The notes below the pieces were generated by a model. It searched no databases, had not been told where the DNA came from, and saw only the letters and a list, made by a program, of their open reading frames with translations. From Comamonadaceae bacterium (GTDB taxonomy: Bacteria > Pseudomonadota > Gammaproteobacteria > Burkholderiales > Burkholderiaceae_C): a stretch of 64,000 nucleotides of DNA. Within the stretch, counting starts at the first letter, position 1. Each line of letters opens with the position of its first letter. The translations under genes were made by a program, and so were the position numbers. The stretch spans positions 34,463 through 98,462 of the forward strand of contig CANKBG010000005.1 in assembly GCA_947479935.1 (NCBI GenBank), in the 5' to 3' direction. Below, piece after piece: positions 26,863-37,500 of this stretch.

Positions 26863-27903
26863 ATGACTACGACAAACGAACCCTCTGAAACTAGAAGATT
26901 TTTCTTGGCCAGTTCTGCTTTGGCCACTGCAGGTGCACTGAGTGCCTCTAATGCATCGGCTCAAGCGGCCACTGCTGTGCTGCAAGAAGTGACGGGGCAA
27001 GCGCACTGGACGGTCAAAAAAGTAGGCGCAGATTCGGTCAAGTTGTTCATGTGGAACAAGAAGTTGACCCATCCGCCAAAGGCGTTTCGCGGCACCATTG
27101 TGTTTGTGCATGGCTCTTCCATGGCTTCTACCCCTGTCTTTGATTTGCAAATGAAAGGCAGGGATGATGCATCTCTCATGGATTGGTTCGCTAGACAGGG
27201 CTATGACACATGGTGCTTTGATTGCGAAGGCTACGGACGCTCTGATAAAACTCGCAACGTCAATGCCAACATTGCATGTGGCGCAGACGACCTGGCAGCA
27301 GTGAGCGAATACATCATGAAAACCAATGACGGTCAAAAATTATTAACATACGGCTCTTCTTCGGGCGCACTGCGGGCTGCACTTTTTGCTCAGAGACATC
27401 CAGAACGCGTGGCACGCATGGTTTTGGACGCCATGGTTTGGACTGGGCAAGGCAGCCCCACCTTGGCCGAGAGAAAAAAACGCCTGCCCGCTTATTTGGC
27501 CAGCAATCGCAGGCCCATTGACCGCGACATGGTACGCAGCATTTTCACTCGCGACCACCCTGGCACCAGTGATATGAGTGTGGTGGAAACTTTTGCAGAT
27601 GCCGTCTTGGCATTAGACAGCTCGGTGCCAACTGGCACCTACATTGACATGTCTGCCAACCTTCCCGTTTGCGATCCTGAAAAAATCAATGTTCCAACTT
27701 TGATTTTAAGAGGCCAGTACGATGGTATTGCTAGCTTCCAAGATCTGGCTGCATTCTTTGAAAAACTGGCACATCCTGATAAGCAATTTGTGGTGATGCA
27801 AGGCATTGCACACACTAGCACTCGTTCAAAAAACTATGCCACGGTTTATCACATTTTGAGTAACTACTTTGCTCAACCGAGTCCCGTTTACACAGGCACT
27901 TGA
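26863..27903 (+). CDS. Tat-exported alpha/beta hydrolase
   Basis: 346 residues. A Tat-like signal (SETRRFFLASSALATAGALSASNASA) precedes an alpha/beta-hydrolase core: the oxyanion motif FVHGSSMAS, CFDCEGYGRSDK, the nucleophile elbow YGSSSGALRA (Ser about 165), an acid in LRGQYDGIA and the catalytic His in GIAHTSTRS. Substrate unknown. It stands upstream of the Tat-signal amidohydrolase with the same orientation and behind the FNR-like site, so the two exported hydrolases may act on the same compound. Confidence 0.85.
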   Translation: MTTTNEPSETRRFFLASSALATAGALSASNASAQAATAVLQEVTGQAHWTVKKVGADSVKLFMWNKKLTHPPKAFRGTIVFVHGSSMASTPVFDLQMKGRDDASLMDWFARQGYDTWCFDCEGYGRSDKTRNVNANIACGADDLAAVSEYIMKTNDGQKLLTYGSSSGALRAALFAQRHPERVARMVLDAMVWTGQGSPTLAERKKRLPAYLASNRRPIDRDMVRSIFTRDHPGTSDMSVVETFADAVLALDSSVPTGTYIDMSANLPVCDPEKINVPTLILRGQYDGIASFQDLAAFFEKLAHPDKQFVVMQGIAHTSTRSKNYATVYHILSNYFAQPSPVYTGT

Positions 27904-28022
27904 AAATCATTAGCGCGTTTAACTCAACATACCGCTTGATGAATGCTGCTTAGTTCGCACGAGATTAGAGAATTAATTTAAGTTTTTTAAACCGGCACTT
28001 CATGTGCTTTATTTAGGGAGAT

Positions 28023-29531
28023 ATGACCATGGGTTTTTTAACTGATGACGAATTGTCGAAATTAGACACCGCAGAGACTTCGCTATTTCCATCCCCCATA
28101 CCTGTTCAATGCGTCTCAAGCGACGAGTTCATGCCTTCCCGGCAAACGCCGAAGCAAAGAGAATATGAGGCCAGAGTGAAGGCCATTGGCTCTGAAATGG
28201 CCAAAAAATTGGGCACCTCACGCCGAAAGTTTTTCAAGAGTGCCTCGGGCATGGCTGCCGCCTTCGTTGCCATGAACGATACGTATGGGCCTATTTTTGG
28301 CGTCTCGCGCGCTGAAGCGCAAACACCTGACATGGCCAACGAACGTGCCAAAAAACTTTCAGGTCAATTCATCATGGACATGCACACGCATTTCTTGCGT
28401 GATGACACTCGGATTCAAACTTTCATTGCACAGCGCGAGTCTGTGGGCAAAGCAGGATGGAACCCCGCCATCAAAACAGGTGTACAAACCATTGAAGATT
28501 TGAAGTTTGCCAACTACATTAAAGAAATTTATTTGGACAGTGACACCAAGGTGGCTTGTATCAGTGGCGCACCTTCTGAAATTCCTGGCGATTGGTTCCT
28601 TACCAACGAGATGAAAGCCAAATACAAAGCAAGCATCAATGCCATCGCTGGCAGCAAGCGCTCCATGTCGCACGCCATCTTTACGCCAGGCTATCCAGGC
28701 TGGTTAGAGGAAATTGACAAGGCCATTGAGATTCTCAAACCAGACTCCATGAAGGGCTACACCATTGGTGATAACACCAACAAGCATCTCTCCAAACATC
28801 CTTGGTTGATGGACGATGAAAAATTGGTCTACCCAGCATATGAAAAATTTGCAAAAGCAGGCTTAAAGAATGTCTGTGTTCACAAAGGACTGTTCCCACC
28901 TTCTGTTGAGAAACAATTCCCCCATTTACTGAAACACTCACGCGTTGACGATGTGGCCAAAGCCGCCAAAGATTGGCCACAACTCAATTTTGTGATTTAT
29001 CACGGTGGCTATCGCTATGCAGGCGGAGGCAAAGCAGAAGACGCATGGGGTCAATTTGAAAGCACCGGCCGCATTGATTGGATCACTGACCTTGCAGAAA
29101 TGCCTGCCAAATTCGGCGTGAAAAATATCTACGCAGACTTAGGTCAGTTGTTTGCACAAACAACGGTGGTCGAGCCTCGATTGGCCGCCGTCATGTTGGG
29201 CCAACTGATCAAAGGCTTGGGGCTTTCTAATGTTGTGTGGGGAACCGATGCTATTTGGACAGGCGCACCACAGTGGCAAATTGAAGCGCTTCGCCGAATT
29301 GAAATTCCAGAGGAAATTCAAAGGAAGTATGGGTATGCCCCCTTAGGTGCTGCCGATGGCCCTGTGAAAAATGCCATCTTTGGCGACAACAATGCGCGTA
29401 TCTACAACTACAAGCCTGATCAGCGTGCGGCCCTGGCACACGACAAAATTGCGTACAACAAAGCCATTTACGAAAAGCACGGCGAAGGCCGAACCAACTT
29501 GGCCTATGGCTATGTGAACAAAAGTGCTTGA
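28023..29531 (+). CDS. Tat-exported amidohydrolase (amidohydrolase 2 family)
   Basis: 502 residues. An unusually long N-region (about 65 residues) precedes the Tat motif SRRKFFKSASGMAAAF. The TIM-barrel metal motif MDMHTHF is near residue 120, FVIYHGGY in the second half, and the C-terminal VVWGTDAIW supplies the catalytic Asp of amidohydrolase-2 (ACMSD-like) enzymes, which act as decarboxylases or hydrolases. It ends in a strong hairpin shared with the convergent Bug gene. The natural substrate cannot be read from sequence. Confidence 0.85.
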   Translation: MTMGFLTDDELSKLDTAETSLFPSPIPVQCVSSDEFMPSRQTPKQREYEARVKAIGSEMAKKLGTSRRKFFKSASGMAAAFVAMNDTYGPIFGVSRAEAQTPDMANERAKKLSGQFIMDMHTHFLRDDTRIQTFIAQRESVGKAGWNPAIKTGVQTIEDLKFANYIKEIYLDSDTKVACISGAPSEIPGDWFLTNEMKAKYKASINAIAGSKRSMSHAIFTPGYPGWLEEIDKAIEILKPDSMKGYTIGDNTNKHLSKHPWLMDDEKLVYPAYEKFAKAGLKNVCVHKGLFPPSVEKQFPHLLKHSRVDDVAKAAKDWPQLNFVIYHGGYRYAGGGKAEDAWGQFESTGRIDWITDLAEMPAKFGVKNIYADLGQLFAQTTVVEPRLAAVMLGQLIKGLGLSNVVWGTDAIWTGAPQWQIEALRRIEIPEEIQRKYGYAPLGAADGPVKNAIFGDNNARIYNYKPDQRAALAHDKIAYNKAIYEKHGEGRTNLAYGYVNKSA

Positions 29532-29539
29532 TTTAAATC

Positions 29540-29570
29540 ATTGAAGCGCAGTTCACTGCGCTTCAATTTT
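29540..29570. terminator. Rho-independent terminator, shared by convergent genes
   Basis: ATTGAAGCGCAG-TTCA-CTGCGCTTCAAT followed by TTT: a perfect 12-bp stem with a 4-nt loop just after the amidohydrolase stop. The stem overlaps the 3' end of the opposing Bug gene. Confidence 0.85.
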
Positions 29571-30545
29571 CGCTTCGCGAATGGCCTTGGCCCATTTGGC
29601 AGTTTCAGTTTTAGAGCGCTGCGCCAAAGCTTCAGGTGAAGCCGGTGCAGTTTCAAAACCCAGTGCAGAGAATCGCTCAAGAATGGCTTTGTCGTTGGCT
29701 GCAGCATTCAAAGCCGCATTGAGTTTTTGAATGATTTCGGCAGGTGTGCCAGCAGGTGCAAACATGGCAAAGTAAGCAATCAACTCATAGTCTTTCAACC
29801 CCAGCGCTTCGTTGACAGTAGGCAATTCAGGAATGGCTTTTGAGCGCTGTGTGGATGTGACGGCCAAGCCGCGAATTTTTCCGGCCTTCACTTGAGGCAA
29901 CATGACCGCAAAGTCTGCGGTAAACATATTGACCTGCCCGCCAATCAAATCGGTCATGGCAGCAGGGCCACTCTTGTAGGGCACGTGCGTCATTTGAACG
30001 CCGGCCATGCTGGCCAACATTTCTGAAGAAACCAACTGCGATGTGCTGGCACTGGCAAATGTCACGATGGTGGGTTTGGCCTTCGCCATGTCCACAAACT
30101 CTTTCAAATTCTTAGCAGGCACTTCATTGTTGACGGCCACAATCAGTGGCACCGAGCCCATGTAGCCAATGGGTGCAAAGGCCGTATCTTGGTCGTAGGG
30201 CAATTTTTTCATCAAGCTTTTCAGCGCCGCGTTGGTGCTGTTGGTGCCAATGAGGATGGTGTAGCCATCAGGTGCCGATTTGGCCACTGCATCGGCACCC
30301 AACATGCCATTCACGCCAGCCTTGTTTTCAACCACAATGGTTTGTCCCAACACCTCTGACATTTTTTGCGCAAAGGCCCTGCCAATTTGATCGGTGGCAC
30401 TGCCAGCAGCAAAAGGCACGATGGCCTTGATGGGTTTATTGGGATAGGCCTGCGCTTGGGCTTGTGTGGCACACAGTGCGACACCAAATCCCAACAATGC
30501 ACTCAGCAAACTTTTTTTCAAACCAGCCATACGAATATTTTTCAT
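29553..30545 (-). CDS. Bug/TctC family tripartite tricarboxylate transporter substrate-binding protein
   Basis: 330 residues. The signal peptide ends near TQAQAQA, then YPNKPIKAIVPFAAGSATDQIGRAFAQK is the family's ligand-loop start. ENKAGVNGMLGADAVAKSAPDGYTIL and THVPYKSGPAAMTDLIGGQV are other hallmarks. It binds a carboxylated solute in the periplasm. No TctA/TctB membrane components are adjacent, as is usual for the many orphan Bug proteins of Burkholderiales. Last gene of a five-gene minus-strand operon, 26 nt after the AtuA C-terminal gene. Confidence 0.92.
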   Translation of the reverse strand: MKNIRMAGLKKSLLSALLGFGVALCATQAQAQAYPNKPIKAIVPFAAGSATDQIGRAFAQKMSEVLGQTIVVENKAGVNGMLGADAVAKSAPDGYTILIGTNSTNAALKSLMKKLPYDQDTAFAPIGYMGSVPLIVAVNNEVPAKNLKEFVDMAKAKPTIVTFASASTSQLVSSEMLASMAGVQMTHVPYKSGPAAMTDLIGGQVNMFTADFAVMLPQVKAGKIRGLAVTSTQRSKAIPELPTVNEALGLKDYELIAYFAMFAPAGTPAEIIQKLNAALNAAANDKAILERFSALGFETAPASPEALAQRSKTETAKWAKAIREAKIEAQ

Positions 30546-30571
30546 GGTATCTCCAAAGTATCAAAACAATT

Positions 30572-30883
30572 TTATTCAATCTCAAGACTGAGCAGCTTGG
30601 CACTAAGGCATTTGCCGTGTGCATCGAGGGCCAAAGAGCGTGTCACGCCGCCACCTAAAGCATTGTGCATCACAAAATTGAGTGCGCCAAGTTGCGGCAA
30701 GCTGTAACGAAATACAGGCCCCTTCACAATACCTTCAAAGTGCAAGCGTATTCTTTCGGGGGTAAGCCATTTTTCTAGCAACTCAAAATTTTGTCGATCA
30801 TAAGCAATCACAGAAAGGGTCGATCGGTCTCCCTTGTCGCCCGTTCGAGTGTGTGCAATTTCCCTTAACAACATATCAGGCAA
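30572..30883 (-). CDS. AtuA-like C-terminal (ferredoxin-like fold) protein
   Basis: 103 residues corresponding to the C-terminal domain that in some AtuA proteins is fused to the main DUF1446 domain. The start reads LREIAHTRTGDKGDRSTLSVIAYD, a strongly conserved block of that domain, and GALNFVMHNALGGGVTRSLALDAHGK is near the end. It overlaps the 3' end of the AtuA gene by 8 nt, so the two halves are made together and very likely bind each other. Role unknown beyond the association with acyclic terpene or acyl-CoA catabolism in relatives. Confidence 0.85.
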   Translation of the reverse strand: MPDMLLREIAHTRTGDKGDRSTLSVIAYDRQNFELLEKWLTPERIRLHFEGIVKGPVFRYSLPQLGALNFVMHNALGGGVTRSLALDAHGKCLSAKLLSLEIE

Positions 30884-32237
30884 TCTCCTCAGACCCGTTT
30901 AGCAGCACTGTTTGGGTTTGAATGGCGCTTCGGGCCATCAGCATCGATGCAACGGCAATCACTTCACGCACCGATTTGCTGGCACCCCCGCCCGAAGCAG
31001 GTCCGTTGGTGTACAAGGCCTCTACCTCGTTGACCACATACAACGCCTCAGCCTGTGTGCCCACGCGCACCGCAATTCTGGCGCGCACTTCTGCAGGCTC
31101 ATGCGTTGGCAGTGTGTCACCCAAGATGGCACTCACACCAATGAGGTCATAGCGCGCTTCAAAATGACCATACCCCGCATCGGCCAATCGAGCCTTCACT
31201 ACATCCAGAGCCAACTGCCCTCTGGCCTTTGCGCCTGGACCTGCATAAGACATTTGCCCTTCACCTACAAACCCATCGCGATACCCCAAGGTCACTTTGA
31301 GGGTGTCAGGCCTCTTGGTTCCACTGGCACCCAAAGCTTGCACTCTGTCTGAACCCACTTGCATAAGTTGCACTTGAGAAAAATCGGCCACCACGTCGGG
31401 TTGCAGGTACTGCGTAGGGTCCTCAATTTCATAGAGCAATTGTTCGGTGCAAGTTTGTACCGTGACACAACCGCCGGCATCTGCCAGTTTGGTAATGACA
31501 ACGTCGCCATTGGCATGGACCTCTGCCAAGGGATAACCTAACTGCGCCAAGTTGGGCACATCTTTGTAGCCAGGGTCTGCAAAATAACCCCCCGTAATTT
31601 GGGCGGCGCATTCAAGCAGATGGCCCACCATCACGCCCTTGCCCAGCAACGGCCAATCATCGGCACGCCATTGAAAATGATGCATGAGTGGCGCTAAAAA
31701 TAAAGCAGGATCGGCCACGCGCCCACAGATGATGACTTGGGCATCGGATTGCAAAGCTGGCAAGAGCGCCTCTGCGCCAAGATAGGCGTTGGCAGAAACC
31801 AACAAGGGCTGAATGTCAGCCACAATTTGTGAGCTGTCCATTAAGGGCTCTGAAAGATATTTTGTTTGCAAAGTGGCAAGCACGTCATCCCCCAAAACAA
31901 CAGCCACTTTCAGATGATTGATTCCCAACTCTTTGGCAACCACCAACACTTCTCGCCCCGCCTGCATAGGATTGGCCGCGCCCATGTTGGTAATGATGCG
32001 TGTCCCTTGCGCCATACAGGCTGGCAATACGGCTTTCATGCGCGCCGCTAGCAAAGGGTCGAAGCCTCTCTTTGGGTTTTGAATTTTTTCTAGCTGAGCT
32101 AACGCAATGGTTCTCTCGGCCAAACATTCAAAGACTAAATAATCGAGTTGCCCCTTTTCAGCCAGCGCAACGGCGGGTGGAATGCGGTCCCCCGCATAGC
32201 CTGCCCCAGCACCTATTCGAAGCGCTTTTTGAATCAT
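30876..32237 (-). CDS. AtuA family (DUF1446) protein
   Basis: 453 residues of the DUF1446/AtuA family named from acyclic terpene utilisation in Pseudomonas. Features are RIGAGAGYAGDRIPPAVALAEKG at the N-terminus, ITNMGAANPMQAG, VIICGRVADPALFLAPLMHHF, the GGCVTVQTC segment, and TNGPASGGGASKSVREV near the end. The enzymatic reaction is not established. It starts 3 nt after the upstream Bug gene and overlaps the small partner gene by 8 nt. The surrounding Bug proteins suggest that an imported organic acid is its substrate (inference). Confidence 0.88.
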   Translation of the reverse strand: MIQKALRIGAGAGYAGDRIPPAVALAEKGQLDYLVFECLAERTIALAQLEKIQNPKRGFDPLLAARMKAVLPACMAQGTRIITNMGAANPMQAGREVLVVAKELGINHLKVAVVLGDDVLATLQTKYLSEPLMDSSQIVADIQPLLVSANAYLGAEALLPALQSDAQVIICGRVADPALFLAPLMHHFQWRADDWPLLGKGVMVGHLLECAAQITGGYFADPGYKDVPNLAQLGYPLAEVHANGDVVITKLADAGGCVTVQTCTEQLLYEIEDPTQYLQPDVVADFSQVQLMQVGSDRVQALGASGTKRPDTLKVTLGYRDGFVGEGQMSYAGPGAKARGQLALDVVKARLADAGYGHFEARYDLIGVSAILGDTLPTHEPAEVRARIAVRVGTQAEALYVVNEVEALYTNGPASGGGASKSVREVIAVASMLMARSAIQTQTVLLNGSEEIA

Positions 32238-32240
32238 GAA

Positions 32241-33218
32241 TTAAGCGTCAGCTTGAACCTTGGCTTCTTTCACAACCTTGGCCCACTTTTGCGTTTCATT
32301 TCGAATGAAATCGCTAAAGCGTTCAGGCGACCCGCCACCATCTTCTGCACCATATTGTTCAAATTTTTCAATCACATCGGGCATGGCCATGACTTTGTTC
32401 ATGTCCTCATTGATGCGTTTTACAAAAGATGGATTCATGCGGCCAGGCCCCACCAAGCCGTACCATGTGGTGGCGTCAAAACCTGGAAATCCTTGCTCGT
32501 CCATGGTGGGCACATTGGGGTGTCCTTTGGCGCGTTTGGTGCGAGTCTGCGCCAGCGCAATGGCTTTGCCACTCTTCACATGCGGTGTGGCGGATGTCAT
32601 GGTTTCAAAACAATATTGAACTTGGCCGCCAATCAAATCTGTAAGGGCAGGGCCTGATCCTTTGTAAGGCACATGCAGGGCATCAATGCCCGCCCGCAGC
32701 TTGAACATTTCCAATGCCAAGTGCTGTGCCGATCCACCCCCTGCTGAGGCAAAGCTAATGCGGCCTGGATTTTGTTTGCACAAGGCCACCAAATCTTTCA
32801 CATTTTTAGCGGGCTGCGATTCATTGCAAATGAGCAAATTGGGGGTCACCCCGACCAATCCAATGGGCGAAAAATCACGCTCCACGTTGTAGTTCAACTT
32901 AGGTTGCAAACTAACCGCCAAGGCATGGCTGTTGATGTGCGCCATGAGCAACGTGTTGCCATCTGCGGGCTGCTTGGCCACATAGTCCGCGGCAATGACG
33001 CCTGCAGCGCCAGCCTTGTTGTCAATCACGATGGTGATGTTCCACATGGCTTGAAGTTTTTGGGCCAACACGCGGGCCAACGCATCGGTACCGCCTCCTG
33101 GTGGAAATCCCACCACAATTCGAATGGGGCCTGTTGGCAAAGTTTGGGCCTTGATCATGGGCGCGGCCATCAAAGTTGCAGATGCGGCCGTGGCATGGAG
33201 GAGGGTTCTGCGTTTCAT
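32241..33218 (-). CDS. Bug/TctC family solute-binding protein
   Basis: 325 residues from the ATG at 33218; the ORF-track start (33338) would run into the aminotransferase gene. The N-terminal KRRTLLHATAASATLMAAPMIKAQ looks like a Tat- or Sec-type signal. GPIRIVVGFPPGGGTDALARVLAQK and HVPYKGSGPALTDLIGGQVQYCF are Bug hallmarks. It sits 11 nt after the aminotransferase gene and 3 nt before the AtuA gene, unlike typical orphan Bug genes, so it likely delivers the substrate of this operon. Confidence 0.92.
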   Translation of the reverse strand: MKRRTLLHATAASATLMAAPMIKAQTLPTGPIRIVVGFPPGGGTDALARVLAQKLQAMWNITIVIDNKAGAAGVIAADYVAKQPADGNTLLMAHINSHALAVSLQPKLNYNVERDFSPIGLVGVTPNLLICNESQPAKNVKDLVALCKQNPGRISFASAGGGSAQHLALEMFKLRAGIDALHVPYKGSGPALTDLIGGQVQYCFETMTSATPHVKSGKAIALAQTRTKRAKGHPNVPTMDEQGFPGFDATTWYGLVGPGRMNPSFVKRINEDMNKVMAMPDVIEKFEQYGAEDGGGSPERFSDFIRNETQKWAKVVKEAKVQADA

Positions 33219-33229
33219 GAGGGTGTCCT

Positions 33230-34444
33230 TCAATGTTGAATGAGGGCTGGAACAGGGTTGGCTGAAAAATAGTCCATTGCGGCTTGAACGCCCGAGCCCT
33301 TGAGTTGAACGCCGCTCAACTTCAAGCCCATTTCGCAAGCTGAAAGGGCGGCAATCAAGGTCAGGTCATTGCAATCGCCCAAGTGGCCAATGCGGAACAT
33401 CTTGCCCTTGACTTTGCCCAGGCCGGTTCCCAACGAGCAATCAAATCGTTCATAAATAAGTTTTCGAACAGCATCTGCATCAATGCCCTCCGGCGTCATC
33501 ACACCGGTCAAAATAGGTGAGTACAAGGCCGGGTCGGCACATTGAATGGGTAAGCCCCATGCACGAACCCCTGCGCGAACGCCCTCACCCCAGCGCACAT
33601 GGCGTTTGAAAACCACATCCAAACCTTGTCCCAAAATCATGTCGCAAGCTTCACTGAGGCCGTACATTAAATTGGTATTGGGTGTGTAGGGGTAGTAGCC
33701 CGATTTATTAATCTCCAGCATCTCATCCCAAGCCCAAAAAGATTTGGGCAGGGTCGATTTTTTGCTGGCCTCTATGGCCTTGGGCGACAGCGCGTTAAAG
33801 CTCATACCAGGCGGCAACATCAAGCCCTTTTGCGAACCACTGACAGTCACATCAACACCCCACTCGTCATGCCTGTAGTCGGCGGAGGCCAAGCCTGAAA
33901 TGGTGTCAACTAATAGCAGTGCGGGGTGTTTGGCGTTGTCGATGGCGCGGCGTACTGCCGCAATGTCACTGGTCACGCCGGTGGAGGTTTCGTTGTGCAC
34001 CACACACACCGCCTTGATGCTGTGAGATGAGTCCTGCTTCAAGCGCTCTTCTATTTTGTGAGCGTCCACACCTTGGCGCCAACCCTCTGCGCCAGGCAGT
34101 CCCAACAACTCAGCTTTGACACCCAAACGGGCAGCTAATTTAAACCACAAAGAGGCAAAGTGGCCGGTCTCATACATCAGCACATGGTCCCCTGCACTCA
34201 AGGTATTGACCAATGCCGCTTCCCAGGCTCCTGTGCCAGACGCTGGGTAAATCATGACCGGGTGCTGCGTCTTGAAAATGGCCTTCATGTTGGCCATCAG
34301 TTTCAAGCCCAAGACCCCAAATTCAGGGCCCCGGTGGTCAATGGTGGGCAGGCTCATGGCCCGCAAAATTCGATCTGGAACCGGTGACGGACCCGGAATT
34401 TGCAGGAAGTGACGTCCCGTTGGATGAAAATCAAGCTGAAGCAT
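33230..34444 (-). CDS. Serine--glyoxylate/alanine--glyoxylate type aminotransferase
   Basis: 404-residue class V PLP aminotransferase. The N-terminal FLQIPGPSPVPDRILRAM, HRGPEFG, the SGTGAWEAAL phosphate loop, VDTISGLASADYRHDEWGVDVTVSGSQKGLMLPPG (PLP lysine in QKG) and FRIGHLGDCND are all typical of SgaA/AGXT-like enzymes. It transfers an amino group to glyoxylate. It is first in the operon with Bug and AtuA genes and divergent from a large FAD/Fe-S 2-hydroxyacid dehydrogenase, which together suggests glyoxylate or 2-oxo-acid metabolism. Confidence 0.9.
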   Translation of the reverse strand: MLQLDFHPTGRHFLQIPGPSPVPDRILRAMSLPTIDHRGPEFGVLGLKLMANMKAIFKTQHPVMIYPASGTGAWEAALVNTLSAGDHVLMYETGHFASLWFKLAARLGVKAELLGLPGAEGWRQGVDAHKIEERLKQDSSHSIKAVCVVHNETSTGVTSDIAAVRRAIDNAKHPALLLVDTISGLASADYRHDEWGVDVTVSGSQKGLMLPPGMSFNALSPKAIEASKKSTLPKSFWAWDEMLEINKSGYYPYTPNTNLMYGLSEACDMILGQGLDVVFKRHVRWGEGVRAGVRAWGLPIQCADPALYSPILTGVMTPEGIDADAVRKLIYERFDCSLGTGLGKVKGKMFRIGHLGDCNDLTLIAALSACEMGLKLSGVQLKGSGVQAAMDYFSANPVPALIQH

Positions 34445-34508
34445 TTAAAACATTCCTAAGAATTAATTTGAATTTGACGACAGAATAGCGGGAATTCAGT
34501 TCCCCCTG

Positions 34509-37500
34509 ATGTGGAAAAACCCCTATCTCTCGTTGAATCAGTCCTCCATGAACACATCTTCTGCCACTCTCTCAGGCTCAGCTAGCCAAACTTACGAACA
34601 AGTTGCCACTGCCAGCAACGAGGTAGCAGGCCTTTTGGCCAAGCGTCTGAAAACCGAAACTCAAGGCGAAGTGCTTTTTTCAGCCGCCGACCGAGGTCGG
34701 TACGCCACTGACGCCTCTATTTATCAAGTGACACCACTGGGTGTTTTTATACCCCGACACCCCGAAGAAGTGGCCACAGCCATGGCCATCTGCCGTGAAT
34801 TGAAGGTTCCCATTGTTCCAAGAGGCGGTGGCACCAGCCAATGTGGCCAAACCACCGGTGTGGGCTTGGTCATAGACCACAGCAAATATGTTCGGAATGT
34901 CCTCAACTTAGACCTCGGCGCAAGCACGGTAGAGGTGCAACCAGGTATGGTTTTGGACACCCTGAATGCGTCCCTGAAAAAACATGGTGTGTGGTTTCCT
35001 GTCGATGTTTCTACCAGTGCACAAGCCACCTTAGGCGGCATGGCGGGTAACAACTCGTGTGGCAGCAGATCCATTGCTTACGGCAACATGGTGCACAACG
35101 TATGGGGTGCCAAAGCTTGGCTTAGCAGCGGTGAGTTGCTTGACTTTTCACATTTTGAAAACAGCTCTGGGCGTGCCAAGCAAATTGGCGAGTTCGTCAA
35201 ACAATTGGCTGTGCAACATCAAGCAGAACTTCAAACCAATTGGCCCAAAGTATTAAGGCGCGTGGCTGGCTACAACCTGGACATTTTTGACAACCAAAAT
35301 GTGCGGCCCTACACCCACGATGGCAAGGTGAATTTGTCGCATTTATTGGTGGGCAGTGAAGGCACGTTGGCCATGACCCAATCGCTCATCTTAAAGCTCA
35401 GTGAGCTTCCCACGTCCAAGGTGTTGGGCGTGGTGAACTTCAACAGTTTTTACAAAGCCATGGATTCAGCGCAACACATTGTGAAACTGGGCAATGGTTC
35501 ATTGACTGCTGTGGAGTTGGTCGATCGAACAATGATTGACTTGTCTTTGAAAATTCCCGCTTTTGCATCGACCATTCGCACAGCCATCATTGGCGAACCA
35601 GAAGCTGTTTTGTTGGTCGAATTTGCAGGCAATGACAAAGAAAAGCTAAAGCGTGAATTGAAACAATTGGTTGCCCTCATGGGCGACATGGGCTTGCCCA
35701 ACAGTGTGGTGGAAATGGTCGACGAAGCCCCGCAAAAAAATCTGTGGGAAGTTCGCAAAGCAGGCCTGAACATCATGATGAGTCTGAAGGGCGATGGCAA
35801 ACCCGTCAGCTTCATTGAAGACTGTGCCGTGCCTTTAGAACACTTAGCAGAGTACACCGATGCTTTAACGCAAGTCTTTCAAAAACACGGCACCAAGGGT
35901 ACTTGGTATGCCCATGCCTCTGTGGGCACATTGCATGTGAGACCCATTTTGGACATGCGACGCGATGGCCCCCTCAAAATGCGCGCCATTGCCGAAGAGG
36001 CTAGCGCACTTGTGAGGAAATTTAAAGGCGCCTACAGCGGCGAGCATGGCGATGGCTTGTGCCGGGGCGAGTGGATTGAGTGGCAGTTTGGCCCTGCCCT
36101 GCAGCAAGCATTTGCACAAATTAAACAGCACCTTGATCCCTTGAACTTGCTCAGTCCCAACCGCATGGTGGATCCGCCCAAAATGGACGACACAACACTC
36201 ATGCGCTTTGGCAACAATTACAAAATCATTCCGATTCAAACCGCATTGGATTGGAGCGCATGGAATGTTCACAACGACGCGGCGACAGAGCAAACATCAC
36301 TCCCAGGCACAGGGCAAGATGCTTCACAAGGTTTGGCCAAAGCCGTTGAAATGTGCAACAACAATGGCACCTGCAGAAAATTTGATGCTGGCACCATGTG
36401 CCCTAGCTTCAGGGTCACACGGGATGAAGTTCATGCCACACGCGGCAGAGCAAATACGTTGCGATTGGCCTTAAGCGGCCAACTGCCTGGCGGCTTAGAA
36501 AGTCCTGAAGTGAAGGAAGCCTTAGACCTGTGCGTAGGTTGCAAAGGTTGCAAGCGCGATTGCCCCACAGGCGTAGACATGGCTCGGATGAAAATTGAAG
36601 TTCAGCATCATTACAACCAAAAGCATGGGTTGTCATTGAAGGACACACTGATCTCTAACTTACCTCGTTATGCACACATTGCATCGCAATGGCCGCTGCT
36701 CATGAACTTGCGCAACCAATCACCGTTATTGGCCAAGATAGCTGAGTATTTAACCGGCCTGTCAGCAGGTCGTTCTTGGCCTGAATGGAAAAAAGACCAC
36801 TTTTTCAAAAGCCGTCGTGTCGGTTTTTCAGCAGAAGACGTATTGGTGGCCAACAAGCCCGTGGTTTTGTTTATCGACACGTTCAATGGCTATTTTGAGT
36901 CTGAAAATGCATGGGCGGCCTATGACGTTTTGTCAGCGGCGGGGTATCAAGTTCATATTGCCAGTCGTACTAAGCAAGACACACCAGGTCAGCACCTTTG
37001 CTGCGGTAGAACCTACTTGGCCAGCGGGCAAGTCAGCAAAGCAAAAGAGCATGCAAAAGCTTTGCTGGAAGCGTTACTACCGTTCGCAAAAAAAGGCATT
37101 GCCATTGTGGGTCTAGAGCCATCTTGCCTTTTAACCCTCCGCGATGAGTCTTTGGTCATGGGCTTGGGTGAGATGGCTGAAACTGTTGCATCACATGCTG
37201 TGTTGTTTGAAGAGTTTTTAGCGACAGAAGATAAAGCAGGGCAACTTGATTCACTGCAGGCCAAATTAGCACCTGCTCAAAAACCAATTTTGCTCCACGG
37301 TCACTGCCACCAAAAAGCCTTTGGCCTGATGCCCTCAGTCACTCAAGTGATTCAACTCATTCCAGAGGCCAAGGTGGAATTGATTGAAAGCAGTTGCTGC
37401 GGCATGGCGGGCTCCTTTGGCTATGAAGCTTCACATTTGGAAGTGTCCAAACAAATGGCAGAAGCCAACTTGCTACCAAGCATTAGAAAAAACCACGATG

